A stretch of DNA of 64,000 nucleotides from Proteles cristata cristata (Eukaryota; Chordata; Mammalia; Carnivora; Hyaenidae). Position 1 is the first letter of the stretch, and every line of letters starts with the position of its first letter. Below are positions 1-12,880 of the stretch, in pieces. The translations under genes and the position numbers were made by a program. Location of the stretch: positions 1,302,001 through 1,366,000 of the forward strand of contig JAESUZ010001757.1 in NCBI GenBank assembly GCA_017311185.1, read 5' to 3'. The notes beneath the pieces were generated by a model. The model saw nothing but the letters and a program-made list of their open reading frames with translations, ran no database searches and was not told the DNA's origin.

Positions 1-202
1 CACACATCACATTAGTATAGAATTGTGTAAAAAATCAAAAATCAAATTGTGCTGTTCCCAGAAATTATTGTGAAGAATCTATTATTTACATGTGCACTAG
101 GCAGAGCTGTTAGGTTGAATGCATAATAGATATATTGCCCATATGCGAGTGCTACTACTGAAAAAATAGGGATTCTGCTGTGATTACAAAATAAGAATTC
201 AT

Positions 203-414
203 GAGGCACCTGGATGGCTCAGTTGGTTAAGCATACGACGTCAGATCAGGTCATGATTTCACAGTTCATGGGTTCAAGCCCCGCGTCGGGCTCTGTGCTG
301 ACACCTAGCTCAGAGCCTGGAGCTTGTTTCAGATTCTGTATCTCCCTCTCTCTCTGACCCTCCCCTTCTCACACTGTCTCTCTCTCTCTCAGAAATAAAT
401 AAAACATTTAAAAA
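203..414 (+). mobile_element. Felid Can-SINE (SINEC_Fc type)
   Basis: tRNA-derived head, TC-rich tail and A-rich end. Target duplication AATAAGAATTCAT on both sides. Confidence 0.95.
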
Positions 415-707
415 AATAAGAATTCATTTCATTCCTTTTTTCAAGCTTTTATTTAAATTCTAGTTAGTTAACAAATAGTATAATATTTATTAGTTTCAGA
501 AGACATTTTAAAGTGCTACTGAATTTAAAAATAGCTCTTCCTTATTCTGTATTTCCCCAAGCACATATACACTAAAAGTACCATTTCTAATATGTAGAAA
601 CCCAAAAAACACTTTAATGTGCTAAGTGTCCTCACATTAACATACTGCCAATCATACAGGCTCTCTACATATGGCTCTATCATTTGCACATTGCAAAAAG
701 CAGAGGG

Positions 708-714
708 TATAAAA
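708..714 (+). promoter_or_regulatory. TATA-like sequence 5' of the long-isoform exon
   Basis: TATAAAA in GGGTATAAAAGCGAG, 230 nt upstream of the exon at 945. No CpG richness and no ATG in frame downstream, so promoter activity is doubtful. Confidence 0.15.
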
Positions 715-944
715 GCGAGTGGAAGCTGAACTCCAACCCCCATGTGCTTATCTGGCCCTGAGCCCTGGCAGCGAATCTGCATCAGGTCAAGGGTCACCCA
801 CAATCCTAATTTGCCCAGCACTGAATGGATGTGTCATATGTGCTAGCTTCAGCCTTGGACTCCTGCCTATAGAATAGTAGGTCTGAAACAGCAAAAACAG
901 TGAATCCATTTTCACATCACTTCTTTTCTCCTTATGTTTTCAAG

Positions 945-1020
945 GCGAAAGAGCCATGTAATCATGCCAGCATCCTGACCAAGCCTGACCCAAGAACCTT
1001 CTGGACTAATGATGATTCAG
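945..1020 (+). CDS. SGK1: SGK1 long (SGK1.1-type) isoform, internal coding exon
   Basis: A 76-nt exon with a pyrimidine-rich acceptor (CTTATGTTTTCAAG|GCG) and a donor TCAG|GTATTA. Its reading frame ends ILTKPDPRTFWTNDDS followed by one G. That G plus CT of exon 2 (29601) makes the Ala that precedes FMKQRR. The peptide matches, from memory, the end of the long N-terminal extension of human SGK1 isoform 2, the more stable, membrane-associated isoform described in neurons. There is no in-frame ATG between the stop at 870 and the exon, so it is not a first exon. The ATG-bearing upstream exon(s) must lie before position 1. The left boundary is inferred from the acceptor. Confidence 0.88.
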
Positions 1021-1183
1021 GTATTATTGGAAAAATCCACTCTAGCCCTCTGATGTACAGGAAGCTTCTGTAGTAGAGCCCTACCCAAAGGCAAGGTTTG
1101 GGGGGAAATTGTGTTTTGCTTATCTGTTTGCTTCTTTATTTGCTTATACCTACCCCAACACTTGACTATATTTCACAATCAAC

Positions 1184-1192
1184 TGTGTGTGT

Positions 1193-1242
<50 letters not shown>
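1184..1242. repeat. (GT)n microsatellite
   Basis: About 28 dinucleotide units with one AC interruption, 164 nt into the intron downstream of the long-isoform exon. Confidence 0.97.
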
Positions 1243-1245
<3 letters not shown>

Positions 1246-1849
1246 AAGTCCCTTTAACTTATCCTCCTGGTTAGTGTCTAAAGCACCTATATTATCAGGT
1301 GTACCCTTATGGAGCGTGAAATATTTTCAAGTATTGGAGGCAACAGAGGAATGAGTCTATTTCCTGGAGTGGAGGACAGAGGTGAAGGATAGCTGGGCAA
1401 ACACATTGGCCCCAGTTTCTCTTCCAGAGGAAGAAGGGGATTAAAAACCCCAGGGTGAGTCACACTTGAGGATACTTCATGGAGGGGAGGCATGCCTTGT
1501 GCTCTCAATCCAGGGGTCTAAATCTAGTCAGAATCAGAGCACTATCACTTTCTGAGATCAGAGAATATGCTTCAGGTTGTGTAAGTAAAAACTACCCTCA
1601 GAAAAAAGAGTATGGTATGTTCTTACAGGAAACAGAAAACACTTTTATCTTCCTTTTTTTTTTCACTGTGGAGACATGAAGCCTAATTGTACAAGCCAAA
1701 GAAAAAGAGAATTAAAAAGAGAAAGTTAAGCCAAAGGAGCTAACATACTTAAGAGAGTGTTACTAGAGCTTTCACCTTTTCTAATTAAATAGGATCTAAT
1801 TAAATAGAGAGCAGGAAGAGAGTAGTAGAGATGATACCTAATATTTGCA

Positions 1850-2060
1850 TTAGGCCTCACAGCTTTATGAAGGAAGTGCGTTCACAAAAATCTAATATAG
1901 TATTTGCGACAACCCTGAGGGGCGGTCTATCCACACTGTCCCTGGGTGAGAGATAAAATCAGACCTTGAAAGAGGTTAGCTGACCTATCCCAAGCTCACA
2001 ACCAGAAAACACCAGAGCTGGGAGTAGGTGGGAGAGCCTGTTTGCCCAATTCTGTGACAC
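1850..2060 (-). repeat. MIR-like relic
   Basis: Diverged match to the MIR core in reverse (AGGTTAGCTGACCTATCCCA and AACCAGAAAACACC stretches). The ends are approximate. Confidence 0.45.
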
Positions 2061-2779
2061 GCTTCCTCAGAAGAAGAAACGATCTCGTGAGAAACAACAT
2101 GGGTTAAACCCCTACTTTTATCTTTTCCTTATAAAAGGGAGTGAGGGACTATGCCTATTAGCAGAAGCAGGAGGGGAGTATAAAACTCTCTGATGCCTTT
2201 TCTTCAAAGACCAGGCTTATAGTCTAAACTTCCTATCAATAGCGTCTGTCAAAAAAAAAATTGTTCTCTCATGTTTTCTGCCTTTTGAACACAGATGAAA
2301 AACATGAAAATGAATTGGCTTGTTTATGCCATCATTTTGGTCCATTAGTATAGTCCCACCACAAAATAAAAAAGCCAGCCTCTGGCTAATACCCCTATTC
2401 AGACCTGTAGTCTGAATTCAGACCTGTAGTACATACGGCGTGAAGAAGCTACGTAGAACAAAACATCACAATTAAAAAATAAATGTTCTTAAAATTATGC
2501 AGAGAGACTGGAACGGGAGGGGAATCTGTCCAGGACAGGTCCAGAAAATAGCATTCATGCACTTTTGGGGGCTGGAAAAATTATGTTGCAAGAAAAACTG
2601 ATGCAGAATGGGCAGAGAAATCGTAATAGGGATACTTCAGATCTGTTCATTTAAAAAGCTTTTATTTTATTATTTTTGTGTCATCAGTGGGGTTACAAAG
2701 ATACCACGTCCCTTCTGCAGCAGCTCATCTAACAAGGAGCGTCCGCAGTAATTCATTCCTACACTAGGGTCTATGTCTA

Positions 2780-5110
2780 GTGATTTTGGGGGAGGGGCTG
2801 GGCTCATTGTTTAGTCAATTCCTGAAATGGGGGTATTAAAATCTCTATCTATGGTGGTGGTGGAATTATCATTGGCTTCCTTTACTTCTGTCAATTTTTT
2901 GTTTCAAATATTTCAAAGCTCTGATATTAAGCACATATATTCTCATAATTGTTATGATTTCTTGACAAATTGATCGTGTCCCACTATATCTTTGGTAAAA
3001 GGCTTTGTCTGAAGTCTGGTTTTTTCTGATATTAAGATAGCCAAGCCAGTCCTCTCATTCCACCATTCACATGGCGTATCTTTTATTTACTTACTTTAAA
3101 TAAGTAAATTAAATAAGTAATTATTTATTTACTTTCAACTTATCTGTGTCTTACAGTTAAAGTGCTTCTCTTATAGTTAGGTTTTCCTTTTAAATCCTAT
3201 CTGGCAATCACTGTTCGTTTGTTTCATTCAGAATATTAACATCTATATGTGTGTGTATATACAATACATATAATATTATATTACATATATATTATATTAT
3301 ATATAATATTATTAAGCCATAAGAATATATAGACCACATCTTTTCTATCCATTCATCTATAAATGGACACTTAGATTGTTTCACTATCTTGGTTATTGTA
3401 AATAATGCTGCAATAAACATAAGAATGTATGTTTATTGTATTATTTTAAATTAGCATTTTTCTTTTCTTTGGGTAAGTACCCAGTAGTGGAATTACTAGA
3501 TCAAATCATATTTCTATTTCTAATTGTTTGAAAAACCTCTAGACTATTTTCCACAGTGGTTGCACCAATTTACATTCCCACCAACAGTGCATGAGAGTTC
3601 CTATTTATCCACATCCTCACCAACACTTGTTATTACTTTATTTTTTTCTTTAGCCACTCTAACAGGGGTAAGGTGATTGTGGTTTTGATTTTCATTTTCA
3701 CATGATGGTTAGTAACGTTGACCATCTTTTCAAGAGTCTGTTGTCATCTGTATGTCTTCTATGGAAAAATGTCTATTCAGGTCCTCTGCCTATTTCTTAA
3801 TCAGTTTATATGTTTTTGGTGGTGGTTTTTTGTTTTTGTTTTGCTGTTGAGTTGCATAAGTCCTCTCAGATACGTCATTTGTAAATATATTCTCCAATTT
3901 AGTAGGCTGAGTTTTTTGTTTGTTTTGTTGATGGTTTCCTATGCTGTGCAAAAGCTTTTTATTCTGATGTAGTCCCAATAGTTTATTTTTGCTTTTGTTT
4001 CCCTTGCCTCAGGAGGCATCTAGCTAGAAAATGTTGCTAAGGCTGATTTCCAAGAGATTACCGCCAATGTTCTCTTCAAGGAGTTTTATGGTTTCAAGTC
4101 TCACATTGAGGCCTTTAATTCACTTTTTGTTTTGTATAGTGTGTATAATGATCTAATTTCATTCTTTTGTATGTAGCTGTCCAGTTTTCCCAACACCATT
4201 TATTGAAGAGATTGTCTTCCCCCCATTGTATATTCTTGCCTCCTTTGTTATAGATTCATTGACCATATGATTGCGGGTTTATTTCTCTGTTCTTTGTTCT
4301 GCTCTGTTGATCTATATGCCTATTTTTGTGCTAGTACTATACTGTTAGGATTGTTACAGCTTTATAGTATACCTGGAAATCTGGGGTTGTTGTATCTCCA
4401 TCTTTTTTATTATTAAGTTTTAATTTTAGTATAGTTAACATAGAGTGTTATATTAGTTTCAGGTATACAATATAGTGATTCAGCACTTCCATACATCATC
4501 TACTGCTTCTTATGACAAGTGCACTTTGTAATCCCCATCACCTATTTCACCCAACCCCCCACCCACCTCCTCTCTGGTAACCATCAGTTTGTTCTCCTAT
4601 AGCTAAAAGTCTGTTTCTTGGTGTGTGTCTTCTCTTTCCTTTGCTCATATGCTTTGTTTCTTAAATTCCATATATGAGTGAAATCATATGGCATTTGTCT
4701 TCTGACTCACTTATTTCAATTAGCATCATGCTCTGTAGTTCCATCAATGTCATTGCAAATGGCAAGATTTCATTCTTTTTTATGGCTAAGTAGTATTCCA
4801 TTCTATATGTGCACCTCCTATTCTTTATTGATTCATCTGTCAGTGGACACTTGGGCTGCGTCCATAGTTTGGCTACTGAAAATGATGCTGCAGTAAATAT
4901 AAGGGTGCCTGGTGATATCTCCATCTGTGTTATTTTTTTCTCAAAATTGTACTCGCTATTCAGGTCTTTTGTGGTTCCATACAAATTTTAGGATTACTTA
5001 TTCTAGTTCTGTGAAATATCCTATTGGTATTTTGATAGGGACTGCATTTAATCTATAGATTGCTTTGTGTAGTATGGACATTTTGATGATATTAATTCAT
5101 CCAATCCATA
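2780..5110 (-). mobile_element. Old L1 fragment (ORF2 and 3' region), interrupted by a younger L1
   Basis: Antisense L1 ORF2 sequence with recognisable blocks: the GGACACTTAG/AATAATGCTGCAATA tail region (3360-3420), the ACATTCCCACCAACAGTG block (3572-3589) and the CCCAACACCATTTATTGA block (4189-4206). It continues after the nested copy to about 5110. Heavily mutated; edges are soft. Confidence 0.85.
4403..4913 (-). mobile_element. Younger truncated L1 nested in the old L1
   Basis: Carnivore L1 3' end in antisense; on the minus strand the tail of ORF2 reads MEYYLAIKKNE. It is flanked by near-identical TATCTCCATC copies at 4393-4402 and 4916-4925, which date it after the surrounding L1. Confidence 0.88.
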
Positions 5111-5300
5111 AGCACAAAACATCTGAATATAATGTGTCATCTTTCACTGGCTGCTTTAATTTTTTTTAATCTTTGGCTTTTGTCAGTTTGACTGTGATGT
5201 GTCTTAACTAGAATCTATGTTAGGTTGAAAAAGTTAAACATCCTTCTAATCTATTAGTAGTTTGCTCCAAAATTGAATCTGAGGGATGTAATTATTATTC

Positions 5301-5502
5301 TTTTAATGTTCATTTATTTACTTTTTAGAGAGAAAGAGAGCATGCGCAAGTGGGGGAGGGGCCGAGAGAGGGGAACAGAGTTTCTGAAGCGGGCTCTGTG
5401 CTGACAGCAGACAGCCCAATGTGAGGCTCGAACTCAGGGACCATGAGAGCATGACCTGAGCTGAAGTCGGATGCTTGACTGATTGAGTCAGCCAGGCACC
5501 CC
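5301..5502 (-). mobile_element. Felid Can-SINE
   Basis: Reverse copy ending GAGTCAGCCAGGCACCCC. Flanks GGATGTAATTA and GGATGCAATTA are a mutated target duplication. Confidence 0.93.
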
Positions 5503-6033
5503 AGGATGCAATTACTTCTGCTGTGGTTTCTGCGCTGCAGCACATTCTTCCTTCCTCAGCATATCACCACTATAACCAAAACTTTTCCTAAATGCCTGTA
5601 ATTCCATTCAGGGATAACATAAGCTAACACAACTTTATAACCCTCCTTCTGCAACACACAAAGGTAGGAGTCTATAGATGGATTCTTCACGAAGGCAATA
5701 TTCTAGTCACAGTATGAATTTCATTATGTGAACTTTTACCAACTCCTGAAAGAATTGTGAAAAAATTATTCCATCATTTCTTATGGAAAATATATTTCAA
5801 CAAATTGCCTGTTTCCATTCGAAGCCAGCCACCATCAGAGGATTTCACTTATTTAACCTAATGTATAGTCTCTTGATACATACTTTAAGTAGAGTTAAAT
5901 ATTAGGTGTAACTAGTCCACACTGTTTGATAGAAATAAATGTTAAATTTTAAAATTATTTGTTTTGAATAAAGAATTATTGAGGGCTCATGCACCTTGAA
6001 ATCAGATGAGATTGTCTAGATTTTCATACCGTC

Positions 6034-6238
6034 TTTTTAAAAGATTTATTTATTTATTTTGAGAGAGATAGAGCACACAACAGGGGAGGGTCAGAGAGAC
6101 AAGAGAGGGAATCTCAAGCAGGCTCTGCACTGTTAGCACAGAGCCTGATGAGGGGCTTGAACTCATGAACCACAAGACCATGAGCAGAGCCAAAATGAAG
6201 AGTTGGTGGCCCAACCCAGTAAGCCACCCAGGCACCCC
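6034..6238 (-). mobile_element. Felid Can-SINE, diverged
   Basis: Reverse copy, T-rich left end and AAGCCACCCAGGCACCCC right end. Confidence 0.92.
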
Positions 6239-6367
6239 ATTATACTCACTGCCTCTTTGTATGACTGTCAGAGAACAGAAACGCCTTGCTCAGTTACCAC
6301 GTGCAGATATGGTAGTTGGAGAAACAAAAGTAATTTTAAAAGCTTTTTAAAAAAAACATAATATAGA

Positions 6368-6590
6368 GGGGTGCCTGGGTGGCTCAGTCAGTTAAGTCCA
6401 GCTTCGGCTCAGATCATGATCTCACGGTTTGTGAGTTCGAGACCTGCATTGGGCTCTGTGCTGACAGCTCAGAGCCTGGAGCCTCCTTCAGATTCTGTCT
6501 CCCCCTCTCTCTGCCCTTCCCCTGCTCATACTCTGTCTCTCTCTGTCTCTCAATAGTAAATAAAAATGTTTTAAAAAAAGATTAAAAAAA
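6368..6590 (+). mobile_element. Felid Can-SINE
   Basis: Complete head to A-tail, flanked by AAACATAATATAGA and AAACATAATCTAGA. Confidence 0.95.
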
Positions 6591-6599
6591 AAACATAAT

Positions 6600-8120
6600 C
6601 TAGAAGTAGCATTTCATCATGGGAGAGAAATAGAAACTAGAGAAAGGAAGAAAATTAATCGCCCATAATCCTACCACCCACACTTGTTTTCATTGGACTG
6701 GACTCTCCAGCAATCCCAGCCATTTGTTCTAACAATGAGCAAACAGGCTACGCAAGTTTAGGCTCTGTCTTATATTCTTTGTTTTCAGCCTTTGAAACCT
6801 GAGTTGTTTGTTTTTGCACACCTTTGTTTTTCGATTGCTGGTCCTGCCAAGGCCTGTGACATTCTCTTAAATCAGAATTTCAAGGTAGGATGAGTTTCTC
6901 TGCACTTTCAAAATGTGCGTTTTTCCCAGTACTGTTACTGACAACACAGATCATGCTCTTTGCTTAGAGGAATCCGGATAATAAAGTGGTTAAACAATAA
7001 GGTCTCCTTGGCAAAGGTCAGTATTTTGACTAGACACTTGATTTGCCAGGTAGGAAAATGTAACCTCTCAAAGTTCCCCCTGGGCTTTTATTTCAAGTCA
7101 CGTTTTAACAAGAAAATGTAATTCTATCTTTGAGATTTGCAAAATGTCTACCTTTCTTTGAGGCAAAAATTAAAGAGTAAGAAACATTAGTGTGCACATT
7201 TTCCCCAGAGGAATAAAAATGAAATTTCTCTTATGTTTTTCAGGATTGTGCTTTGTTTCTTTACAATTTCTCATGAGTCATTACATTTTAAAATTCAGCC
7301 CAAATTTCTGGGGATGCAGAAATCACTCTAAAGTGATATATTCATATTTATTGAGCAGCAGTAATAGTTTATATACCAAATGTAGAAACAAAGTGATTCA
7401 TAGTTTAAAAACATATGGACTACAGAACTATTTCAGTCTTTCAAAGAATATGTAAAATTAGATCGGTGATTTAATATAAGGAGAAGGAGGACTTCATTAT
7501 ATAGACTTTAAAAGTGAAGAAACATAATTTCTAGATTTTTTTCTTAAAAAGCAAAATACGCTCATATTTATATCTAGAAAACAGTTGTTTCACCCCTCAA
7601 AGCATGGCATTATCTAACAAAAAAGAATGTGATACAAGTTAAACATGATCTGCTTCCATAGAAATTTTCCATCTTATACAAGTTAGCTGGGTGTAGACTT
7701 CACCTCTTGCTATGACAGATAAACCATTTAGTAAAAATCTATGGATACATGAAAATCTTTTAAGCGGACTCACCTCATATATTCAGGTCGGAACTACAAA
7801 ATGGTAGCTATCTCAGTAATAAGGGTCATTTTACCCATAGCGAGGAATCCCAGGGTTCATGTAATGCCACCGAAGGTAACAGCAGTAAAACTAAGGCTTT
7901 GAAAGGACCAAGGACACAATCGTAAGGACTCTGCCCTCAATGGGCTTTTGACTGCCTCTTTCTCCAACTCAAGCCTTTCTCAACATCAAATACGGTATTA
8001 ATTCCCCTCCGTCCCAGATCCGGTAGCCACAACCATCCTCCTTTCTAAACCACATCTCTTTCAGCCCCCGGGACTCACTCACGTCAGAGCTGACCAGCAA
8101 GCCATTTGGCCATGCTTGCC
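6600..8120. other. Intronic sequence without recognised feature
   Basis: AT-rich unique sequence. I see no exon with SGK1-compatible phase and no clear transposon. Confidence 0.5.
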
Positions 8121-8177
8121 AGTGAGCATGCGCAGAGCAGCCTGACCCCGCCCCCGCCCCCCTCCCCCCCCCCCCAC
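8121..8177. promoter_or_regulatory. NRF1-like site next to a C-rich tract
   Basis: GAGCATGCGCAGAG (8124-8137) fits the NRF1 palindrome. Next come CCCCGCCCCCGCCCC and a 13-C run (to 8176), able to form a minus-strand G-quadruplex. An isolated GC-rich island in the long intron; function unknown. Confidence 0.3.
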
Positions 8178-8214
8178 GGTTTTACTCCCTGCTGTGGTCA
8201 GTGCTGTGGCCTCC

Positions 8215-8400
8215 TGAGTTGGCCACCACCTTCAGTGCTTATTATCCGTATGACCTGGACAAACATTGCCACCCTTCTCTACTTCCCTTTCTTTCGCCTG
8301 GAAAAATGGAGTACTTATACAGACATCAGAGTTCTGTGAGGGTTAAAGGAAATAATGCAGGTAAAAGTCCTCTGAACTATGTCCTCCCAGCATATAGCTC
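8215..8400 (+). repeat. MIR-like relic
   Basis: Diverged MIR core with GTATGACCTGGACAAA and CTGTGAGGGTTAAAGGAAAT blocks. Ends approximate. Confidence 0.45.
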
Positions 8401-10320
8401 ACAGTCAATTTATGTTAGCTCTTTTTACTTATAGAAAGAAGTGTGTCATTTATAGATACCTGAACACAGATGCCCCTGCCTTATTTAGGGTTTACAAACC
8501 GTGGGTCGTGGGTCGAAAGAAGAATATATCTTATTTTGTCACTGCTGTTACTATCTCCTACTTTACTGGACCTGAAGCTGTTTTTTTTCTCCCGGAACCG
8601 GAAGTTCATTATTCACTGCCGACTGCTATCTGGCTCCCTAGACACAAGACTGATAAGATTCCTGAAAATAGACATATGGACGGACATAAAATCCTCAAGC
8701 TGGGGAGAAGCTTAGACATGGCCGAGTTATTTCGATAAAACATCACCTTCACAAGGATCTGTGAAGCAAAGGACACTTGGTTTATACATGACTTTAACTT
8801 TTTACAATGGTTTAGGCAGTTACAAGTTCAAGGGTGAGTTATTTATTCCAGTGAGTAGCAAAATATCATTTCAAAACTCCTCCGTTTAAAGATAGAGTCA
8901 TGCTCAGCTAGCATTTATGTTTGACTGCAAAAGTTTGTCAAATCCGATCCTTCTCATCGTCCTGTTGCCAAGTGTGTGAATGTGTGACTGCAAGGCCCAG
9001 TTTAGCTCAGCACAGAGAAGCTTCCCACCTCTTTCCCTCGTACTGGGTAAATTCAGAGTTTAGCTTTGTGAAGCTTTGCAGTTGGGTCAAAATCTGTTTC
9101 TGCCTTCGTTGAACTGAAAATGTTCTCTTCCTCTTTGTTATGATCAAAATTACTTGCTATTTCTGCTGTTTTACCCAAGGCTAGACTAACAGTATTTCAC
9201 AGTCGCTGATTTTTCTGATTCCGGGGACTCTTTTTAAATGTTTTCACACAGTGTTTCCTTGTGCCCATTTTATCCAGATCCATGTTTAAAGTCTTTGAAT
9301 TTTCTAGCATTAAGGGGCATTTTTTTTTTCAGCTGAAAGTAAACCAGAAAATTTTCTCACCTAAGAAAATGCAAGAAAAGTAGATTAAATTCGACTTCAT
9401 AATTTTAGCAAAGTTATTTTTCTCACACTTTGACGAACATTTTGTTTTATTAGTTTGCGTCAGACTAATATGGCAACAGATTTTAAAATGTAGTGGATTT
9501 TGGCTGCAGCTGATGTTAAAATGTCCGAGTGTATTTAATTATTTTAAACATGCTGAAATATTCTGCTCTGACAGCCTTTTTTTTGGCCCAAGAAGAGTGT
9601 CCCATAATACATCATGTATAATATATGAGACAGTTATTTCAGGAAGTTATATGCCTGTCCTAGGAAAAATAAATGGAAAGGGAGGTGGGGATTGTTGTCT
9701 TAATAACAGAAGCATTTTGTTTAGCCAAATATAAACATAGTTTTCAAAATTTTAAGAAAAATAATTTTTCAAATTTAAAATGGTACATTATAAAGAGTGT
9801 CGGTCAGTGACTGGTCAATGAAAACAGGCTATCTCAGGGATGAAACGGCCCATGGAAAGGGGTAGCACAGGATAGAGAGGGAGGTACTGGGTGCAAAGGG
9901 TGGGATGCATGGGAGGTAGGAGGAGCGTGAAGATATGGAGAAGTTTCTATACCTGTAATGCTCAGAAATGACAGTAGATTTGGAACTTAAGACAGGGAGC
10001 TTCCAGCAAGCTCATTTGTAAAACGTAGAAGTAATGGAAGTAAATCAACTCTAACAGAAGCTCTCATTCAATGAAGATGCAAGTGGACAGTATAAAGAAA
10101 ATGCAAATGGATTTCAAAAAGAAAAAAAAATGTCTCAGTGTGGGCTGGGGACCTTGGCATGGACTTCGATGAGCAGGGCCACTCTGGGAGCTCACCTTTC
10201 TGTCCTCAGAAATACGTGGCCATCAGTTCCTCCACTGATTAAGATTTTGGCTCTGAGAGGAAACTTTAATATTAGTAGTTCAGGTGCACTGTTCTTGTAG
10301 GTATTAAGTAACATAAAACA
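8400..10320. other. Intronic sequence without recognised feature
   Basis: AT-rich, no identifiable repeat or exon. A 119-codon frame at 8379-8738 has no recognisable protein signature and partly overlaps the MIR relic. Confidence 0.45.
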
Positions 10321-10329
10321 CTTGAGTTT

Positions 10330-10520
10330 TCAAATTGTCCTCCCACACCTCACCTCATCTGATCTTTCCAATTGTTTTGTGGGGATTAGCAAAATGGGTG
10401 TTAACCCAGAGGATACTTGAAGAAGTTAAGTGCTTTGCCCAAAAGCTAAATATTGAGTCATCAATAATAAAATACAGAATTGAAATCAGTCTGGAAATTC
10501 CTCCAGTTCTCTCTCTACAG
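10330..10520 (-). repeat. MIR-like relic
   Basis: Reverse MIR core (AGAAGTTAAGTGCTTTGCCC). Confidence 0.45.
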
Positions 10521-10896
10521 CTTCACAAAGGTAAGAGGGGAGCTTTGCAATGAAAGTCATTTGAATGTGGATACAAATGTTTGAGGAAAGAGCAGAAAGT
10601 CAAGGATGAGATGTAGCCTTGCCACGGGGCAGGGGGAGCTGGTGAAAGGGAGAAAGTAAGGTAAATGCAGGGTTTGTTTTACAGGAAGGAGCTGTATTAT
10701 ATTCCTTCCTACCCAGCACTCTGCTGGCTTCTAGGGAAAGGAGCAATACTTTTCCCCTTGAAAGTTCAGGTAGATAAACTGTACAGACACAGATAGACTA
10801 AACAAAATAGTGTAAGGCCAAGTTAAACTAATTATGGCTGCCTACGGATATGGGGAGGACTTTCATTTGGACCTGATGGAGAGGCCGATCATTTCA

Positions 10897-11120
10897 CTGG
10901 TTAAAAGCAGAGCTTTTGGCGTCAGAAAAACCTGATTTTGCTACTATTAGCTTTGTTGCCTCACACAACTAACGTTTGGCTCTTTACGCTTCAGGTCTTA
11001 AAAACAGATAAGTAAGATTTTCATATGATTATGGTGATGATTAACTGAGAAATTTCATTAAAAGAACACTACAGCATAGTGTCTACCACTTAGTATAATC
11101 ATTTGATGTTAGTGTTGTAG
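10897..11120 (+). repeat. MIR-like relic
   Basis: Forward MIR organisation: GGTTAAAAGCAGAGCTTTTG, then a terminal TATGATTATGGTGATGATTA. Confidence 0.5.
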
Positions 11121-12830
11121 TAGATGCCCTGTAGAAGTTACAGGGTAGAATGTGTTCATTTCTGCTCATCAGTATGCCCCTGGCATCACCATAGTGCCTG
11201 CTTTTAGGATGTGCACAAGAGCTAGTCCTTAAAAAACTTGCATTTGACCATGGTCTATGGAATAAGTTTATTAATTGATGCTAATTCACAAGGGAGAGAT
11301 AGTGTTGGAAGTAGAGGTGCTTCCAGTGAAAAAATAAACAAGAAACAGCTCAAGAAATGGGTTGTCCACAATACTGTAGGGACGTTCATAGTTCTTCAGG
11401 TCCTTTTCACACCGATAGACTCTGTTCACAAATGAGGACCATGAAGTGAGGCTGGTGGTGTTGGTCAAATAAAAACCCCAACTTTTATGCATCTACCATA
11501 GTTTCAAATGTTAAAACAAAGAGAAAAAGAGAATTTAGTGTGTGGGTTATGAACCTTCATACCTAGGAGCACATGAAAACAACAGAACTAAGGTGAGTAG
11601 TGATTGGGTTATTTTTAGAAATGGCCCTTAGTCTGCAATGATCCAGCCACATGCCTTCATCCCATCTTTCTGGGAGACAAATTATCAGAAAGCAGTCAAA
11701 ATCAGAAAGGATGGCTCTGTAAAGAAAAATAATTGGCTTATATGGGGAAGATAAGATGCTAGATCCAGTGGTATCTCTTCCAACAAGGCTACCCGAGTTA
11801 GATATTTTCACTGTTATTCCTGGAAGTAATCTAGCTAGGTCTACTGTATTTGTTCCATGATACCCTTATGGAAATGTGCTTTCAAATATTTTCAAAATAT
11901 TAAAAAGTTAACATTTTAGTAGTATTAATGTAATAATGTATGTTATATATAATATATAAATACACATAATGCATTGTGTGTAATATTAATTCTAATCCTC
12001 TATAAATGTTTTAAGAAAAGATATGGGGGAAAAAATAGCAGACCTGAAGGACCTTACAAGGTCCCCATTAACCTTACAGAAACCGATAATCCTAAAGAAA
12101 ATGAAAATCCTAAGAAAAGTAAACAGGAAGTAGGAAGAAATAAGAAGGAGGCAAAGGAGAGTGGCAAGTGGGGCTTAGACAAAAATGTACAGGTACATTG
12201 GGCTCGTTTCTGCCCTTTGGCTATTTGTTCCCATTGTAAAAGGAAAAACTAAAAGGTAATGGGCCATCAGTGATAGTTCCAAGAGCAGCTTGCTATGTAA
12301 AGTTACAGTATTTACAATGCAGTAAAGAGGGGGAAAGTGTTTTTGCTCTTGAAAGGTAAGTTCAAGGCTTATTAAACAGCACCTGCCAAACTAGATTTAT
12401 GTTGGTATGTAAAAAGGTATATAAACAACATGATTTGGAGAATGAATTATAAACAGATCTATCATGATGATCAATGCTTGTGTTCTAGATTTTTAAGCAA
12501 TGTCTTATGAATTGAGGAATATAACCATGTTGATACTGACAGTAATCATCCTATCTCTCTGGACTACCATTTGCTCTAAATGAGGATCAAGTATAGTGGA
12601 CTTTTAAACATAGAGTTTTCATAAGCAAAATACATTATAGCAACTTTTTTAAGTGACTGTATTTACTTAGCTTAGAAAGTGAGGTATTATTTGTGATTCC
12701 TACCTTTTAATTTAATTTCTTCTCTGTGATTTTCCTGTGGTTTTATACAAAGCCTATTTCATTTTTGCTTTTAGATTTTATTTATATCTGTTGTGAAGGG
12801 GTGATTATGAAACAAGGTGCTGTTATCAGA
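11120..12830. other. Intronic sequence without recognised feature
   Basis: AT-rich. A Lys/Asn-rich frame at 11974-12252 has no recognised homology and biased composition, so I do not call it a gene. Confidence 0.45.

Positions 12831-12832
<2 letters not shown>

Positions 12833-12879
<47 letters not shown>
12833..12879. repeat. (CA)n microsatellite
   Basis: About 23 uninterrupted CA units. Confidence 0.97.

Positions 12880-12880
<1 letters not shown>

Noticed and set aside
708..1020. A separate promoter and first exon just upstream of the long-isoform exon
   Set aside because: There is a TATA-like sequence, but the frame of the exon has a stop at 870 and no ATG afterwards, while a good splice acceptor precedes the exon.
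4661..4984. L1 ORF2-like peptides on the minus strand here and at 26951 and 51411
   Set aside because: Remnants of truncated L1 copies, not independent genes.
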